Assembly (NCBI RefSeq): GCF_002156705.1
Contig: NZ_CP019893.1
Span: 2,046,001 to 2,110,000, forward strand
DNA: 64,000 nt
Reading direction: 5' to 3'
Source of the DNA: Natrarchaeobaculum aegyptiacum
Lineage (GTDB): Archaea > Halobacteriota > Halobacteria > Halobacteriales > Natrialbaceae
The translations under genes were made by a program, and so were the position numbers. Below the pieces are notes generated by a model. That model had not been told where the DNA came from. It did not search any database and saw only the letters and a list, made by a program, of their open reading frames with translations. Below are positions 19,213 to 28,766 of the stretch, in pieces (positions within the stretch are counted from its first letter, which is position 1; every line of letters begins with the position of its first letter).

Positions 19213-20445
19213 CTACTGATAGAAGTAGCCTGCCGAGGCGACGACGTCGCTCGAGTCGTCGTTTTCGATCTTCTCGAAGGCGTCGACGAAGTCCGCCTGG
19301 GTAACCTCCTCGCGGTCGTTTCGGATGGCGAACATGCCCGCCTCGGTGGCCAGACTCTCGATTTCGGCACCGGAGTAGCCCTCGGTGTCGGCAGCCAGCG
19401 ACTCGAAGTCGACGTCGTCGTCGACGTTCATCTCGCGGGTGTGGATCTCGAGGATCTGCTCGCGGCCCTCCTGGTTGGGTTCTGGGACCTCGATGAGGCG
19501 GTCGAACCGGCCGGGGCGCAAGATTGCGCGGTCGAGCATGTCGAATCGGTTGGTCGCGGCGATGATGCGAATCTCGCCGCGGGCCTCGAAGCCGTCCATC
19601 TCCGCGAGCAGTTGCATCATGGTGCGCTGAACCTCGGCGTCGCCGGAGGTCTTCGACTCCGTTCGGGTGGTCGCGATGGCGTCGATTTCGTCGATGAAGA
19701 TGATTGCGGGTTCGCGCTCGCGGGCGAGTTCGAACAGGTCCCGGACGAGACGCGAGCCCTCGCCGATGAACTTGCGGACGAGTTCGGAGCCAGCCATCTT
19801 GATGAAGGTGGCGTCGGTCCTGTTGGCGACGGCTTTCGCGAGCATCGTCTTGCCCGTCCCCGGCGGGCCGTACAGCAGGACACCGCTTGGCGGTTCGATT
19901 CCGACTTCGGCGAAGACTTCCGGTTCGGCGAGTGGCTGTTCGACGGCCTCGCGGACCTCCCGGATCTGCTCGTCGATACCGCCGATGTCCTCGTACTCGA
20001 CGGCCGGCCGTTCGGTGATCTCCATCGACTGGGCGCGCGCGTCGGTCTCGGCGTCGAGGATGCGCTGGATGGCGAAGGAGTCGTCGACGGCGACCCTGTC
20101 GCCCGCGTCGATCCGCTCGACGAGCTGTGGCGTCGCCTCCGTGAGCACTTCCTGGTTGTTCCCGTGTTGTTTGACGACGATCTCGCCGTCGCCGAGGACG
20201 TCCTCGACGGTCGCCACGTACAGCGACGAGCTCTTGAGGGTCTCGTTCTCGCGCTCTGCGCGTTCGACCTGCTCGCGGAGCGTCTGGTTGCGCTCGCTCG
20301 CGTTCTCGAGTTGGGTCTCGAGCTGGTCGTTGATCGTCACGAGGTCCTCGAAGTGGTCGCGCAGCGCCTCGAGCCGTTCGCCGGGTGGGAGATCGGGGTC
20401 GATATCGCGGTGAGGTCGGTCGGGAAGAGACGGGCTTCGAGACAT
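19213..20445 (-). CDS. pan: Proteasome-activating nucleotidase (PAN)
   Basis: The 410-residue AAA+ ATPase unfolds substrates for the 20S proteasome. It has an N-terminal coiled coil (about residues 22-75), an OB domain (about 78-130), Walker A GPPGTGKT at 193-200, Walker B IIFIDEID and a second-region GRFDRLIEV motif. The C-terminus ends FYQ, matching the HbYX gate-opening tail. Haloarchaea commonly have two PAN paralogues; which one this is cannot be told here. It is divergent from the small Tat protein at 20573. Confidence 0.95.
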   Translation of the reverse strand: MSRSPSLPDRPHRDIDPDLPPGERLEALRDHFEDLVTINDQLETQLENASERNQTLREQVERAERENETLKSSSLYVATVEDVLGDGEIVVKQHGNNQEVLTEATPQLVERIDAGDRVAVDDSFAIQRILDAETDARAQSMEITERPAVEYEDIGGIDEQIREVREAVEQPLAEPEVFAEVGIEPPSGVLLYGPPGTGKTMLAKAVANRTDATFIKMAGSELVRKFIGEGSRLVRDLFELAREREPAIIFIDEIDAIATTRTESKTSGDAEVQRTMMQLLAEMDGFEARGEIRIIAATNRFDMLDRAILRPGRFDRLIEVPEPNQEGREQILEIHTREMNVDDDVDFESLAADTEGYSGAEIESLATEAGMFAIRNDREEVTQADFVDAFEKIENDDSSDVVASAGYFYQ

Positions 20446-20572
20446 CCTGTCGTACGGCGATAGGACGCCGACCGTAAATGTGCCTTTGGGTCCCGGTTGG
20501 ATTTCGTCGGACTGGGCCGGTTTTCAGGAACGAACCAACAGCAACTCCTGTCCCGTCGACCGAGTACGAACG

Positions 20573-21016
20573 ATGTTTACGCGGCGGCAACTGCTCGGGA
20601 TGACTCTCGCTGGCGTCGGCGCTGCCGGGACCGTCGTCGGCGTCGATCGATCGGTCCTGCAGGGAACGGTGTACGAAAAGTGGGTCCGCGGCTACGACCC
20701 GGACGGCTCCGAACTGGTCCACTCGGTCGTCCTCGACAGCCTCGAGACGCCGTACGTCGTCGACTCGATCGACGACCTCGACCTGTTCGACGGCCGGAGC
20801 GGTCGTCGGCCCGTGATCACCGACGACGCCCACGTGCGCCTCCTCGAGCGGTACGAATCCGTCGAGTACGGGATCGACGTCTGTTCCGGTGACGCACGTC
20901 GTGAGTGCCACGGCGGCGCGATCGACAGGGACGGCTTCAACGCCGTCCAGATCGCAGACGAGGTGACCGTCGCACAGGTTCGCAACCGGGTTCGCCTCCT
21001 TCGAACCGCCGACTGA
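20573..21016 (+). CDS. Small secreted protein with Tat-like signal
   Basis: The 147-residue protein has an N-terminal FTRRQLLGMTLAGVG signal with twin arginines and a hydrophobic core, which indicates export by Tat. The mature part is acidic with about two strand-helix units and two cysteines (DVCSG and REC) that could pair outside the cell. The ATG at 20573 is chosen because it places the RR near the N-terminus; an upstream in-frame start at 20480 would not. The function is not recognised. Confidence 0.6.
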   Translation: MFTRRQLLGMTLAGVGAAGTVVGVDRSVLQGTVYEKWVRGYDPDGSELVHSVVLDSLETPYVVDSIDDLDLFDGRSGRRPVITDDAHVRLLERYESVEYGIDVCSGDARRECHGGAIDRDGFNAVQIADEVTVAQVRNRVRLLRTAD

Positions 21017-21118
21017 CAACTCGAGCACCGTCACGAACTCCTCGCGTCTGGCTGTCAGTGTCGAGGTGTGTCCGCACCGCCCGAGCGCCTGCGACGCTCG
21101 AGCGGTCTCACGCTGTGT

Positions 21119-21481
21119 TCAGGGCTCGAAACACGGATCGGTCGCGGAGGTGGCCTCCCATGGTTCCGGGCAGTCATCGGTGTCGCCGATGTCGCCGATG
21201 TCGAGGTCATCCGTAGTGTCCTCGACGCATTCGGTCCGTCGGATTGGCCCGGTATGGGCACCGCTTCCGAGGGGTCCGCCGGGAATTTCTGCACACTTGC
21301 ACGTCTCGCCGGGACCGCACTCGCTCTCTTCGGCACTGGTACACGAACACTCACTCGCCTGTGCCGATGCGGAGGAAGAAGCTGCGCCCGCACCGGCGAG
21401 CGCTGCCGCTCCGGTTGCGACCGTTCGAAGCATTCGTCGCCTGTTCACCGATCGCGAATCGCCGCCTTCGTTTCGAGACAT
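21119..21481 (-). CDS. Small Tat-exported cysteine-rich protein
   Basis: The 120-residue protein has a twin-arginine signal, NRRRMLRTVATGAAALAG, ending near SASAQA. The mature region is only about 75 residues with a dense cysteine cluster, CSCTSA...CGPG..CKC, then further single cysteines near TEC, DDC and DPC, plus a DIGDIGDTDD acidic repeat. It may bind metal or form disulphides on the cell surface. No family is recognised. The upstream region (21482-21530) is AT-rich (TTTATGACTTAATTTTT), consistent with a promoter for this minus-strand gene. Confidence 0.65.
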   Translation of the reverse strand: MSRNEGGDSRSVNRRRMLRTVATGAAALAGAGAASSSASAQASECSCTSAEESECGPGETCKCAEIPGGPLGSGAHTGPIRRTECVEDTTDDLDIGDIGDTDDCPEPWEATSATDPCFEP

Positions 21482-21650
21482 TGCACTCGAATTTCTACTA
21501 TTTATGACTTAATTTTTGACACTAGTTATTGAGGCCACACTCGGGTATGAGGCTTTGGCGCGCTTACCGCTGAGACGTCCAGTGACCACGATAGCATACG
21601 CGCCCGGTCGCTGGTCGTCGCTGATCTCCATCTCGACCCGCCAACTGCAC

Positions 21651-22568
21651 CTACGCGTCGACGTCACCGACGGGGTGCTCGAAGAGTCGTTCGTCCGTGT
21701 CCGTGCAGGTGACGGCGACGACCTCGTAGGACTGACAACAGGATTCGACCGTCTCCTGACCGAGGGCGACCTCGCCACCCGTCGTCGGACACGTCTCGAG
21801 GAACAACCGCAGGCCGTTGAGCAACGCCCCCTGTTGTTCGACGGCGAGGGACGCCCACTCGTCGTCCCAGTTCTCGAGTACGCGTGCGGCGGCCACGTCG
21901 GCGACGAGGGCTGCCTGCGACGGCCACTGACCGATGGGCTGGTCGTCCGTTCGGAGGACGCGACCGTCGCCGTGGCGCTCGATCTCGAACGTGGCGTCGT
22001 CGTCCAGACCGATCGCCGCTACCGCGTCGTCGGCGTCGAGGGCGTCGGCGTCGATCCGGTCGATCTCCTCGACCCACGCCGATTCGAACGACCCGGTGAG
22101 ACAGAGGTCGTCGACGTCCTCGCAGGGCTCGACGATCTCACGCTCGAGGAAGTATTCCTCGGGCACGATGCGATCGGCCGGGTCCTCCGGTGCCCGTTCT
22201 GGGTCGGCCTGATTCGCCACGGTCGATTCGCCCGGGGCAGCGGCCGACGACGGCGGTCCGTGGTGGATCGAGTCGACGCCAGCGAATCCGCTGGCGGTCG
22301 CCGGTTCCGGTTCCTTCCCGAACAGCCGGAGGACGGCAGGTGGAAGGTATCGCTTCGTCAGCGTCGGGGTGCCGGGGACGAGATACCCGCGCAGGTAGAT
22401 CACCACCCCGGCGATGCCGAGCGTGACAGCAGCGGCGAGCTTCGATTTTCGAGCGACCAGTGCGCCGAGGACCGCCGCGATACCGACGTTGACGACGGTA
22501 CAGGCCTCACACCGGTTCTCTCCAGTGTACTCGGGCTGGTGGAGCGTATCGAACAGTCTCTCTTTCAT
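21651..22568 (-). CDS. Hypothetical membrane-anchored acidic protein
   Basis: The 305-residue protein has an N-terminal NRCEACTVVN CxxC motif followed by two hydrophobic helices (about residues 27-60). A long acidic soluble part carries the charged surface of halophile proteins, with EEYFLEREIVEPCEDVDDLCL in the middle and a CC pair (ESCCQSY) near the end. Cysteine placement hints at redox or metal binding, but no family is recognised. It stands alone between a Cys-rich secreted protein and PepF. Confidence 0.65.
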   Translation of the reverse strand: MKERLFDTLHQPEYTGENRCEACTVVNVGIAAVLGALVARKSKLAAAVTLGIAGVVIYLRGYLVPGTPTLTKRYLPPAVLRLFGKEPEPATASGFAGVDSIHHGPPSSAAAPGESTVANQADPERAPEDPADRIVPEEYFLEREIVEPCEDVDDLCLTGSFESAWVEEIDRIDADALDADDAVAAIGLDDDATFEIERHGDGRVLRTDDQPIGQWPSQAALVADVAAARVLENWDDEWASLAVEQQGALLNGLRLFLETCPTTGGEVALGQETVESCCQSYEVVAVTCTDTDERLFEHPVGDVDA

Positions 22569-22674
22569 TCTGCTAGGAATGGTACGACAATAACCATCAG
22601 TATTACGGTGGGGGTACCGGCCGCTCCGTCCGCGACCTCGAACTGGTGGCGACGAGCGTCGGTGGCGTCGCCGT

Positions 22675-24468
22675 CTACTCCATCAACGCCTCGAACTCCT
22701 CGAGTCGCTGCCCGTAGGTCTCGAGGGCGCGCTCGACCGGTTCGGACGTGCTCATCTCGACGCCAGCGATTTCGAGCAACTCGAGAGGGTACTCCCGGGA
22801 GCCCTGTCGCAGGAACGAGCGGTAGTCTGCGGCAGCCGACTCGCCCTCCTCGAGGATGCGGTCGACGATGGCGAGAGCGGCGGAGATGCCGGTGGCGTAC
22901 TGGTAGACGTAGAACGCCCGGTAGAAGTGGGGGATACGCATCCACTCGCGGGCGATCCGGTCGTCGACGACGGCTGGCTCGTAGTAGTCGGCCTTGAGTC
23001 CCCGGTAGAGGTCGTCGAGTCGATCCGCGGTGAGGGGTTCACCCTCCTCCTCGAGGCGGTGGGCCTCGTGTTCGAACTCCGCGAAGAGCGTCTGGCGGTA
23101 GAGCGTCGAGCGTACGCGTTCGAGGAACTCGTTCAGGACGTGTTTGCGGAACTCGGGGTCCTCGACGGTTTCGAGCAGGTGGGTCGTCAGCAGCGCCTCG
23201 TTGACGGTACTCGCGACCTCGGCGACGAAGATTTCGTAGCTCGAGTAGATGTACGGCTGTTCGTCTTTGGTCAACTCCGAGTGCATCGAGTGGCCGAGTT
23301 CGTGGGCCAGCGTGTACATCGAGGAGACGTCGTCCTGGTAGTTCATCAGGATAAAGGGCTGGGTGTCGTACGTTCCGCCGGAGTACGCACCCGACTGCTT
23401 GCCCTCGTTCTCGTAGACGTCGACCCAGCGCGACTCGAGCCCCTCCGCGACGCGGGACTGGTACTCCTCGCCGAGTGGCTCGAGGGCGTCGACGACGTAC
23501 TCGGTCGCCTGATCGTACTCGAGGTCCGGCCCCTCGTCGCCGGTCAGGGGCATGTAGAGGTCCCACATCTGCAGGTCGTCGACGCCGAGAGCCTCGCGTT
23601 TGAGTTCGGCGTGGTGGTGGAGTTTGTCGACGTTGTCGTGGACGGTCTCGACGAGCGTGTCGTAGACGGAGACGGGGACGTTCGGGCCGTCGAGGGCGGC
23701 TTCGCGGGCGGTCTCGTAGTTGCGCGCCTGGGCGAGTTTGACGTCGGCTTTGACGCTGTTCTTGTAAGCGGTCGCGACGGCGTTGCGGACTGCCTGCCAC
23801 TCGTCGAAGTAGCCCTCGTACACCCGGCGGCGGAAGTCGCGGTCGGGTCGTTTGAGCAGGTTCGTGAAGTTGCTCTGGGTGATCTCGACGGGGTCGCCGT
23901 CACCGTTTTCGACGGTGGGGAACTCCATGTCCGCGTTCGAGAGCATCGTGTAGACCTCCCCCGCCGCGCCGGTGACCTCTCCTAACTCGGCGAGCAGTTC
24001 CTCGACCTCCGCCGACCGGGTGTGGGGTTTCAGCCGCAGGACGTCGTCGACGTAGTGGTCGTACGTCTCGAGCGCCGGTTCTGTCTCGACCATCTCGGTG
24101 AACTCCTCGGCGGTCAACTCCTGGAGTTCGGGTTCGATGAACGAGGCCGCAGACTGGGCGTCCGAGGCCAGCGACTGGGCGCGAGCGGTCAGCGCCTGAT
24201 AGTGCTGGTCGGTGGTGTCTTCGTCCCGGCGCATCCGGGCGTAGGCGGCGACCACCGACACCTCGCGCATGATCTCGTCGCGTAACTCCAGTACCGACAG
24301 CAGCGTCTCGGCGTCGTCGGTGACCTGTCCCTCGAAACTCGAGAGGTCGTCGACGCGCTCAGAGACCTCCTCGTAGGCCGCCTCCCAGTCCTCGTCGCTC
24401 GCGAAGATACTCTCGAGGTCCCACGTGTACTCGTCGTCGACCTCGGAGCGGTCGGGAACGGAACTCAT
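22675..24468 (-). CDS. pepF: Oligoendopeptidase F (M3B metallopeptidase)
   Basis: The 597-residue cytosolic zinc peptidase hydrolyses oligopeptides of moderate length, probably recycling proteasome products. The zinc site is HELGHSMHSEL with the third ligand glutamate about 25 residues further in the EVAST region. The N-terminal helical M3 domain and family length are normal. The start is the ATG at 24466-24468 (SSVPDRSEVDDEY); the upstream extension is not acidic. It is on the same strand as the transducer gene upstream. Confidence 0.93.
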   Translation of the reverse strand: MSSVPDRSEVDDEYTWDLESIFASDEDWEAAYEEVSERVDDLSSFEGQVTDDAETLLSVLELRDEIMREVSVVAAYARMRRDEDTTDQHYQALTARAQSLASDAQSAASFIEPELQELTAEEFTEMVETEPALETYDHYVDDVLRLKPHTRSAEVEELLAELGEVTGAAGEVYTMLSNADMEFPTVENGDGDPVEITQSNFTNLLKRPDRDFRRRVYEGYFDEWQAVRNAVATAYKNSVKADVKLAQARNYETAREAALDGPNVPVSVYDTLVETVHDNVDKLHHHAELKREALGVDDLQMWDLYMPLTGDEGPDLEYDQATEYVVDALEPLGEEYQSRVAEGLESRWVDVYENEGKQSGAYSGGTYDTQPFILMNYQDDVSSMYTLAHELGHSMHSELTKDEQPYIYSSYEIFVAEVASTVNEALLTTHLLETVEDPEFRKHVLNEFLERVRSTLYRQTLFAEFEHEAHRLEEEGEPLTADRLDDLYRGLKADYYEPAVVDDRIAREWMRIPHFYRAFYVYQYATGISAALAIVDRILEEGESAAADYRSFLRQGSREYPLELLEIAGVEMSTSEPVERALETYGQRLEEFEALME

Positions 24469-24604
24469 TGTCACCGGATTGGGAACGAGGCTGGTAAAGC
24501 GTGTCGAAGGCCCCCACGACGTGACGACGACGGTCACCAGTCGACTGCCCGGGCGACCATCGCGTCCTTCGATGGTCCCGAAAATAGTACCGAATCGACG
24601 ACGG

Positions 24605-26377
24605 TCAGACCGTCTGGGGACGGGCCTCCCGTCGCGTCACCTCGCCGTCGCTCGAGACGGTGAACTCGTCGAGCTGGGCGTTGAGCTCCGTCGCGGTGTT
24701 CGATAGCGCACTCGCGGCGTCCGAAATTTCGGAGATCGTCGCCGTCTGTTCCTCCGCGGCAGCGGCGACGCTCGTGGTTTCCTGGAGCGTCTGCTCGCTC
24801 TGTTCTGTCGCCTGGTCGACCATGGTGACGACCTGCTGGCTCGTCCGGGCCTGTTCGTCGGTCGCGTCGTTGATCGACTGGACGCCGTCGTTGGCCTCCT
24901 GGACCTGGTCTGCGATCTCCTCGAGTGCCGAGAGACTGTCCTCGATCGTCTTCGCGCCCTCGACGACACCCCGTTGCATCCGTCGGATCTCCTCGACGGC
25001 CTCCTGGGCGGACTGCTGGACGTCTCCGACCATCTCGTCGACCTCGCGGGTCGCGTCACCGGTCTCTTCGGACAGGGACTTGACCTCGCTGGCGACGACA
25101 GCGAACCGACCACCTTCGGCCCCGGCGCGTGCGGCCTCGATCGAGGCGTTGACCGCGAGCAGGTTCGTCTCTTCGGCGATCTCGTCGATGACGTCGACGA
25201 CCTCGCTGACCTCGGCCAGTTCCGCGTCGAGCGCTTCGATTCGGTCGACGATCGTGGCCGACCGATCCTCGATGCGCTCGAGTTCCTCGACGGCGTCCCC
25301 TGCCGTTTCACGACCAGCACGGGCCCGGTCGGCCGCCTGTGCGGAGACGTCTGCGACGCCGTCGGCCGTCGAGGCGATCTCTTCGATCGTCGCCGAGAGA
25401 TCGCTCATCTCCCCGAGGACGTCCTCGAAGCGATCGTTTTGCTCGTCGGTGGCGATCGAAATCTCTTCGGCGGAGGTGCTGACCTCCGCGCTGGCCTGTT
25501 CCATCTCGGCGACGCTGGTCGAAACCTCCTCGCCGACCTCGTCGACTTCGTCGGCCAGCGACTGGACGCGCTGGATGGCATCTTCGACGTCGTCTAACAT
25601 CGCGTTCAGCGCGTCGGCGATTTCTTCCATCGCCTCGTTGTCGCTCTCGACACTGACCCGGTCGGTGAAGTCCCCCTCCGCGCACTCGCGCAGAACTGTC
25701 CGGATTCGGTCGGCGTCGGCCTCGAGCGCCGCGTTTCGCCGTTCGACCTCTTCGCGCTGTCGCTCGATGCGTTCGCGACTCTCCTCCAGTTCGTCGATTC
25801 GCTTCTGGAGGCCGACCTGCATCGACTCGAGGGAGTCGCCGAAGTCGCCGGGGACGGATTCAGAGAGGACGTCTGCCTCGAAGTCCTCGCGGGCGAGTGC
25901 GTCGGCCTGGTCGGCGACCGTCGTCAGGTAGTCGTGCATGGTCTGGAACGAGCGGGTGAGATCGCCCGTCTCGTCGATCTGGTCCGTTTCTGCGGGCGGA
26001 TTTTCGAGGGTCCCGCTCGCGATCTCTTCGGCGGTCGACTGCAACGCCGCCAGCGGTTCGACGATGTCCCTGCGGGCGATCAGGATGGTGTTGACGAACG
26101 CGACGACGGCGAGCAGGAACACGACGGCTGTCAGGACGATCTGTCCGGTCGGGAAGACGGCGAACGCTTCGCTCGGCCCCAGAAAAACCAGCGGGAGCGC
26201 GAACACCGCGAGCGTCGCGAGAAACTGGAGCAAGACTGCCGCCGTCATCTTCCGCTCGACGCTCTCGGTGATCCCCAGATGGTCCATCGTCCTCCAGAGG
26301 ACCGATTCGTACCGTTCGAGGGCCCCGGCGGATTCCTCCCCACCCGCCTCGAGCTGTGCTGCAGAACTGGTCGACAT
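24605..26377 (-). CDS. Methyl-accepting chemotaxis transducer without an extracellular domain
   Basis: The 590-residue transducer has two membrane helices (about residues 46-68 and 79-100) separated by only about ten residues, so there is no extracellular sensing domain. A HAMP domain (about 100-155), coiled coils and the conserved signalling hairpin with [17 protein letters not shown] follow. It probably senses membrane state or cytoplasmic signals, or partners with another membrane protein. cheD and a double cheC lie 29 kb away. An AT-rich CTTAAAA (26403-26409) about 29 nt upstream may be its promoter. Confidence 0.9.
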   Translation of the reverse strand: MSTSSAAQLEAGGEESAGALERYESVLWRTMDHLGITESVERKMTAAVLLQFLATLAVFALPLVFLGPSEAFAVFPTGQIVLTAVVFLLAVVAFVNTILIARRDIVEPLAALQSTAEEIASGTLENPPAETDQIDETGDLTRSFQTMHDYLTTVADQADALAREDFEADVLSESVPGDFGDSLESMQVGLQKRIDELEESRERIERQREEVERRNAALEADADRIRTVLRECAEGDFTDRVSVESDNEAMEEIADALNAMLDDVEDAIQRVQSLADEVDEVGEEVSTSVAEMEQASAEVSTSAEEISIATDEQNDRFEDVLGEMSDLSATIEEIASTADGVADVSAQAADRARAGRETAGDAVEELERIEDRSATIVDRIEALDAELAEVSEVVDVIDEIAEETNLLAVNASIEAARAGAEGGRFAVVASEVKSLSEETGDATREVDEMVGDVQQSAQEAVEEIRRMQRGVVEGAKTIEDSLSALEEIADQVQEANDGVQSINDATDEQARTSQQVVTMVDQATEQSEQTLQETTSVAAAAEEQTATISEISDAASALSNTATELNAQLDEFTVSSDGEVTRREARPQTV

Positions 26378-26402
26378 ACCGTGTTACACGATGCGGCCGT
26401 CA

Positions 26403-26409
26403 CTTAAAA
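26403..26409 (-). promoter_or_regulatory. Probable TATA box for the transducer gene
   Basis: On the minus strand this reads TTTTAAG, centred about 29 nt before the start codon at 26377, a leaderless spacing. It is seen by pattern only. Confidence 0.45.
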
Positions 26410-26634
26410 TCGCGGTGAATTACCAGAGCTGGATAACTACCTGTTCGCTGAACGGTGGTGTCGAACTCCCGGGAGATGGGTTCCAGAGGCCACTCTATCT
26501 TGTTTCTCTGGTTCACGTGATGATAATATGTCTGCGATGTTGGAAGAATACGTCTGGGATACCTGCCGGCGCGTTCTGGGCTGGCTTCGACGCGTCGCGG
26601 CAATCGATCGCCGCACTCGAGCCAGGGGGCCGTC

Positions 26635-26856
26635 TCACTCGAGTCGGACGTTGTCCGTGAAGACGACGACCGATCCCGCCTCGAGCGGGTCGTCGGCCGA
26701 GCCGTCTCCATCGAGCCGAGCGAGGAATGCCTCGAGTTCGGCGGGAGAGAGTTGATCGACGTGTCGAACGGTGGCACCCGGCGGAATCGACTCGAGTCGG
26801 CGGGTCGTTGCTGGTTCGCAGTCGTACTCGCCCGCCGTTCGTTCGCGCGTTGCCAT
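26635..26856 (-). CDS. Small acidic hypothetical protein
   Basis: The 73-residue protein has a TRRLESIPPGATVRHV strand region, a DQLSPAELEAFLARLDG helix and an EAGSVVVFTDNVRLE strand, a beta-alpha-beta-like order. The start ATG at 26854-26856 is preferred because a CCTAAGTG box lies about 30 nt upstream; an earlier in-frame ATG exists at 26880. It is divergent from archaeosortase A. It is not a recognised family. Confidence 0.5.
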   Translation of the reverse strand: MATRERTAGEYDCEPATTRRLESIPPGATVRHVDQLSPAELEAFLARLDGDGSADDPLEAGSVVVFTDNVRLE

Positions 26857-26994
26857 GTGTATAGTTACCATGTGGCACAACCCACTTAGGTGTATCGTTC
26901 GGTCCCGATCGCTGGGCAGGGGCTACTGATCCGGCGTGGGCTGGCCGTGAGACGCCAGATTGATAGCGCGAGCGTTCGTCGGTGCGAAGTGACG

Positions 26995-27996
26995 ATGTCT
27001 GCCGTCCCCGTTACGTCCGGGAGTCTCCCAGTCGGCGGTCTCGAGTCCGTCGTCGGTGGGTCCGTGACCCCGGCTGTCCTGTCTTCCCCTGCCCTCGACG
27101 CCCTCGCGTGGGTCGCCATCGCGGGTTTCTTCGTCGCAGTCGTCGCCCAGTGGCGCGATCAGGCCGACCTCGCGCGCCTGCTGGCGGCGGGTTCGTGGGT
27201 CGTCTTCGGAGTCTTCTGGCTCACGATGGTGCCGTACTACTATTACGACGCCCAGAGCCCCCTCCAGACGATCCTCGCACTCGCCGCGCTTCCGCTGTGT
27301 GCCTACACCGGCTACCTGCTCTACGGCGGCCGGGAGTCGCTGCTGTTGCTCTCGAAGGCGGTCGCTCTCATGGGGCTGATCTACTTGCCCGCCGAGACGA
27401 TCCCGTTCGTCCGACAGTGGCTCATCGAGACCACGGCGATGCAGGCCCACCTCGTGATGGACCTGATCGCCGAGAGCCCCGGCCTCAGTGAGGGTGCCAA
27501 CGGCTACCAGAGCCGGTTCGACTTCGATCCCGACGAGACCGCCACCGGTCGAACGACCTACATCGTACTCGCGTGTACCGGCATCGGGAGCATGGCTATC
27601 TTCGGTGGCCTGATCGCGGCCGTCTCCGCACCGCTGAAACGAAAACTCGGCGCGTTCGCACTCGCAATCGGAGTCATCTGGTTTCTGAACCTCCTGCGCA
27701 ACGTCTTCATCGCGCTTGCCTCACCACACGGCTGGTTCCAGTTCGACTGGCTCGTCAGCTTCATGACCACCTACATGGGGGCCCAGCCCGACCGCGTCTC
27801 CTTCCTCGTCGCCCACAACTACATCGCCCAGAGTCTCTCGGTCGTCGCCCTCGTGGGAATTACCTTCCTCGTCGTCCGGATCCTGCCGGAGATCCTCGCC
27901 CCGCTCGAGGAGGTCCTCTTCATCATCTCCGGCACCGAGTACGACCTCTTCGAGGCCCTCGGCAAGGAAGACGCCAGACCCGACGACTGGCGGTGA
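26995..27996 (+). CDS. artA: Archaeosortase A
   Basis: The 333-residue polytopic membrane transpeptidase removes the C-terminal PGF-CTERM helix from surface proteins such as the S-layer glycoprotein and links them to lipid. The exosortase/archaeosortase catalytic residues are visible: Cys194 in VLACTGIGS, Arg235 in NLLRNVFIA, and Arg267 with nearby His274 in PDRVSFLVAHN. About eight membrane segments are present. The ATG at 26995 gives the usual N-terminus; the longer frame from 26890 is unlikely. The metallophosphoesterase at 28021 follows by 24 nt. Confidence 0.93.
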   Translation: MSAVPVTSGSLPVGGLESVVGGSVTPAVLSSPALDALAWVAIAGFFVAVVAQWRDQADLARLLAAGSWVVFGVFWLTMVPYYYYDAQSPLQTILALAALPLCAYTGYLLYGGRESLLLLSKAVALMGLIYLPAETIPFVRQWLIETTAMQAHLVMDLIAESPGLSEGANGYQSRFDFDPDETATGRTTYIVLACTGIGSMAIFGGLIAAVSAPLKRKLGAFALAIGVIWFLNLLRNVFIALASPHGWFQFDWLVSFMTTYMGAQPDRVSFLVAHNYIAQSLSVVALVGITFLVVRILPEILAPLEEVLFIISGTEYDLFEALGKEDARPDDWR

Positions 27997-28020
27997 CTCA
28001 CCCCTGATCGACCCAGAGCC

Positions 28021-28740
28021 GTGACCGACGCCACACCCGCCGTCGACCTTCCGTTCATCCTCGCCCCGCGAGCCGTCTACATTCCCGCAGCCGACGCGCT
28101 CGTCCTCGCCGACGTCCACCTCGGTCGCGGCGTCGCCTCGAGCGTCGACGCTCCCCTCGACGACGCCGGCGACGTCCGGAATCGACTCGAGCCCCTGCTC
28201 GAGCGCTTCGAGCCGGGAACGGTCGTGATCGCGGGCGACCTGCTCCACGCCTTCGACCGCCTCCCGTACGGCGTCGAACGCGACCTCGCCGCCCTCGAAT
28301 CGCACGTCGACGCGGCGGGTGCGGACCTCGTCGTCACGCCCGGGAACCACGACGGGATGCTCGAGTCGGTCTTCGACGGCGAGACGACCTCGGCCTACCG
28401 GCTGAGAGACGGCGAGACGGTCGTCTGCCACGGTCACGAGCGCCCCACTCTCGAGGCCGAGCGGTACGTGGTCGGTCACGATCACCCGGCGCTCTCGGTC
28501 GACGGTCGCAAGCGGCCGTGTTTCCTCTACGGCCCCGCTGCCTACGAGGGTGCGGACGTGCTCGTCCTGCCTGCCTTCACCCGGCTAGCATCGGGTGCGA
28601 CGGTCAACGGCATGCGCGCCCGAGACTTCCAGTCGCCGCTGGTATCCGACGTCGACCGGTTCCACCCGGCGCTCTGGGATTCCGGGAGCGAGCAGGCGCT
28701 GTGGTTTCCGCCGCTCGGCGAGTGTCGGCATCTTCTCTAA
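28021..28740 (+). CDS. Metallophosphoesterase (YfcE/PdeM-like)
   Basis: The 239-residue calcineurin-like phosphoesterase has a GTG start. Its metal-binding motifs are present in order: DVHLG, GDLLH, GNHDG and GHERP...GHDHP. The group resembles the ligase-associated PdeM-type nucleases and phosphodiesterases of archaea. The substrate is not known from sequence. It is cotranscribed with artA by distance, a neighbourhood that I believe recurs in haloarchaea. Confidence 0.88.
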   Translation: MTDATPAVDLPFILAPRAVYIPAADALVLADVHLGRGVASSVDAPLDDAGDVRNRLEPLLERFEPGTVVIAGDLLHAFDRLPYGVERDLAALESHVDAAGADLVVTPGNHDGMLESVFDGETTSAYRLRDGETVVCHGHERPTLEAERYVVGHDHPALSVDGRKRPCFLYGPAAYEGADVLVLPAFTRLASGATVNGMRARDFQSPLVSDVDRFHPALWDSGSEQALWFPPLGECRHLL

Positions 28741-28766
28741 CAGGAGGTGATGTTCGTCCACTCGTG

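Noticed and set aside
19115-21034. 639-residue minus-strand frame over PAN
   Set aside because: It has Arg/Pro-rich composition, not acidic, and overlaps the true pan frame with AAA+ motifs.
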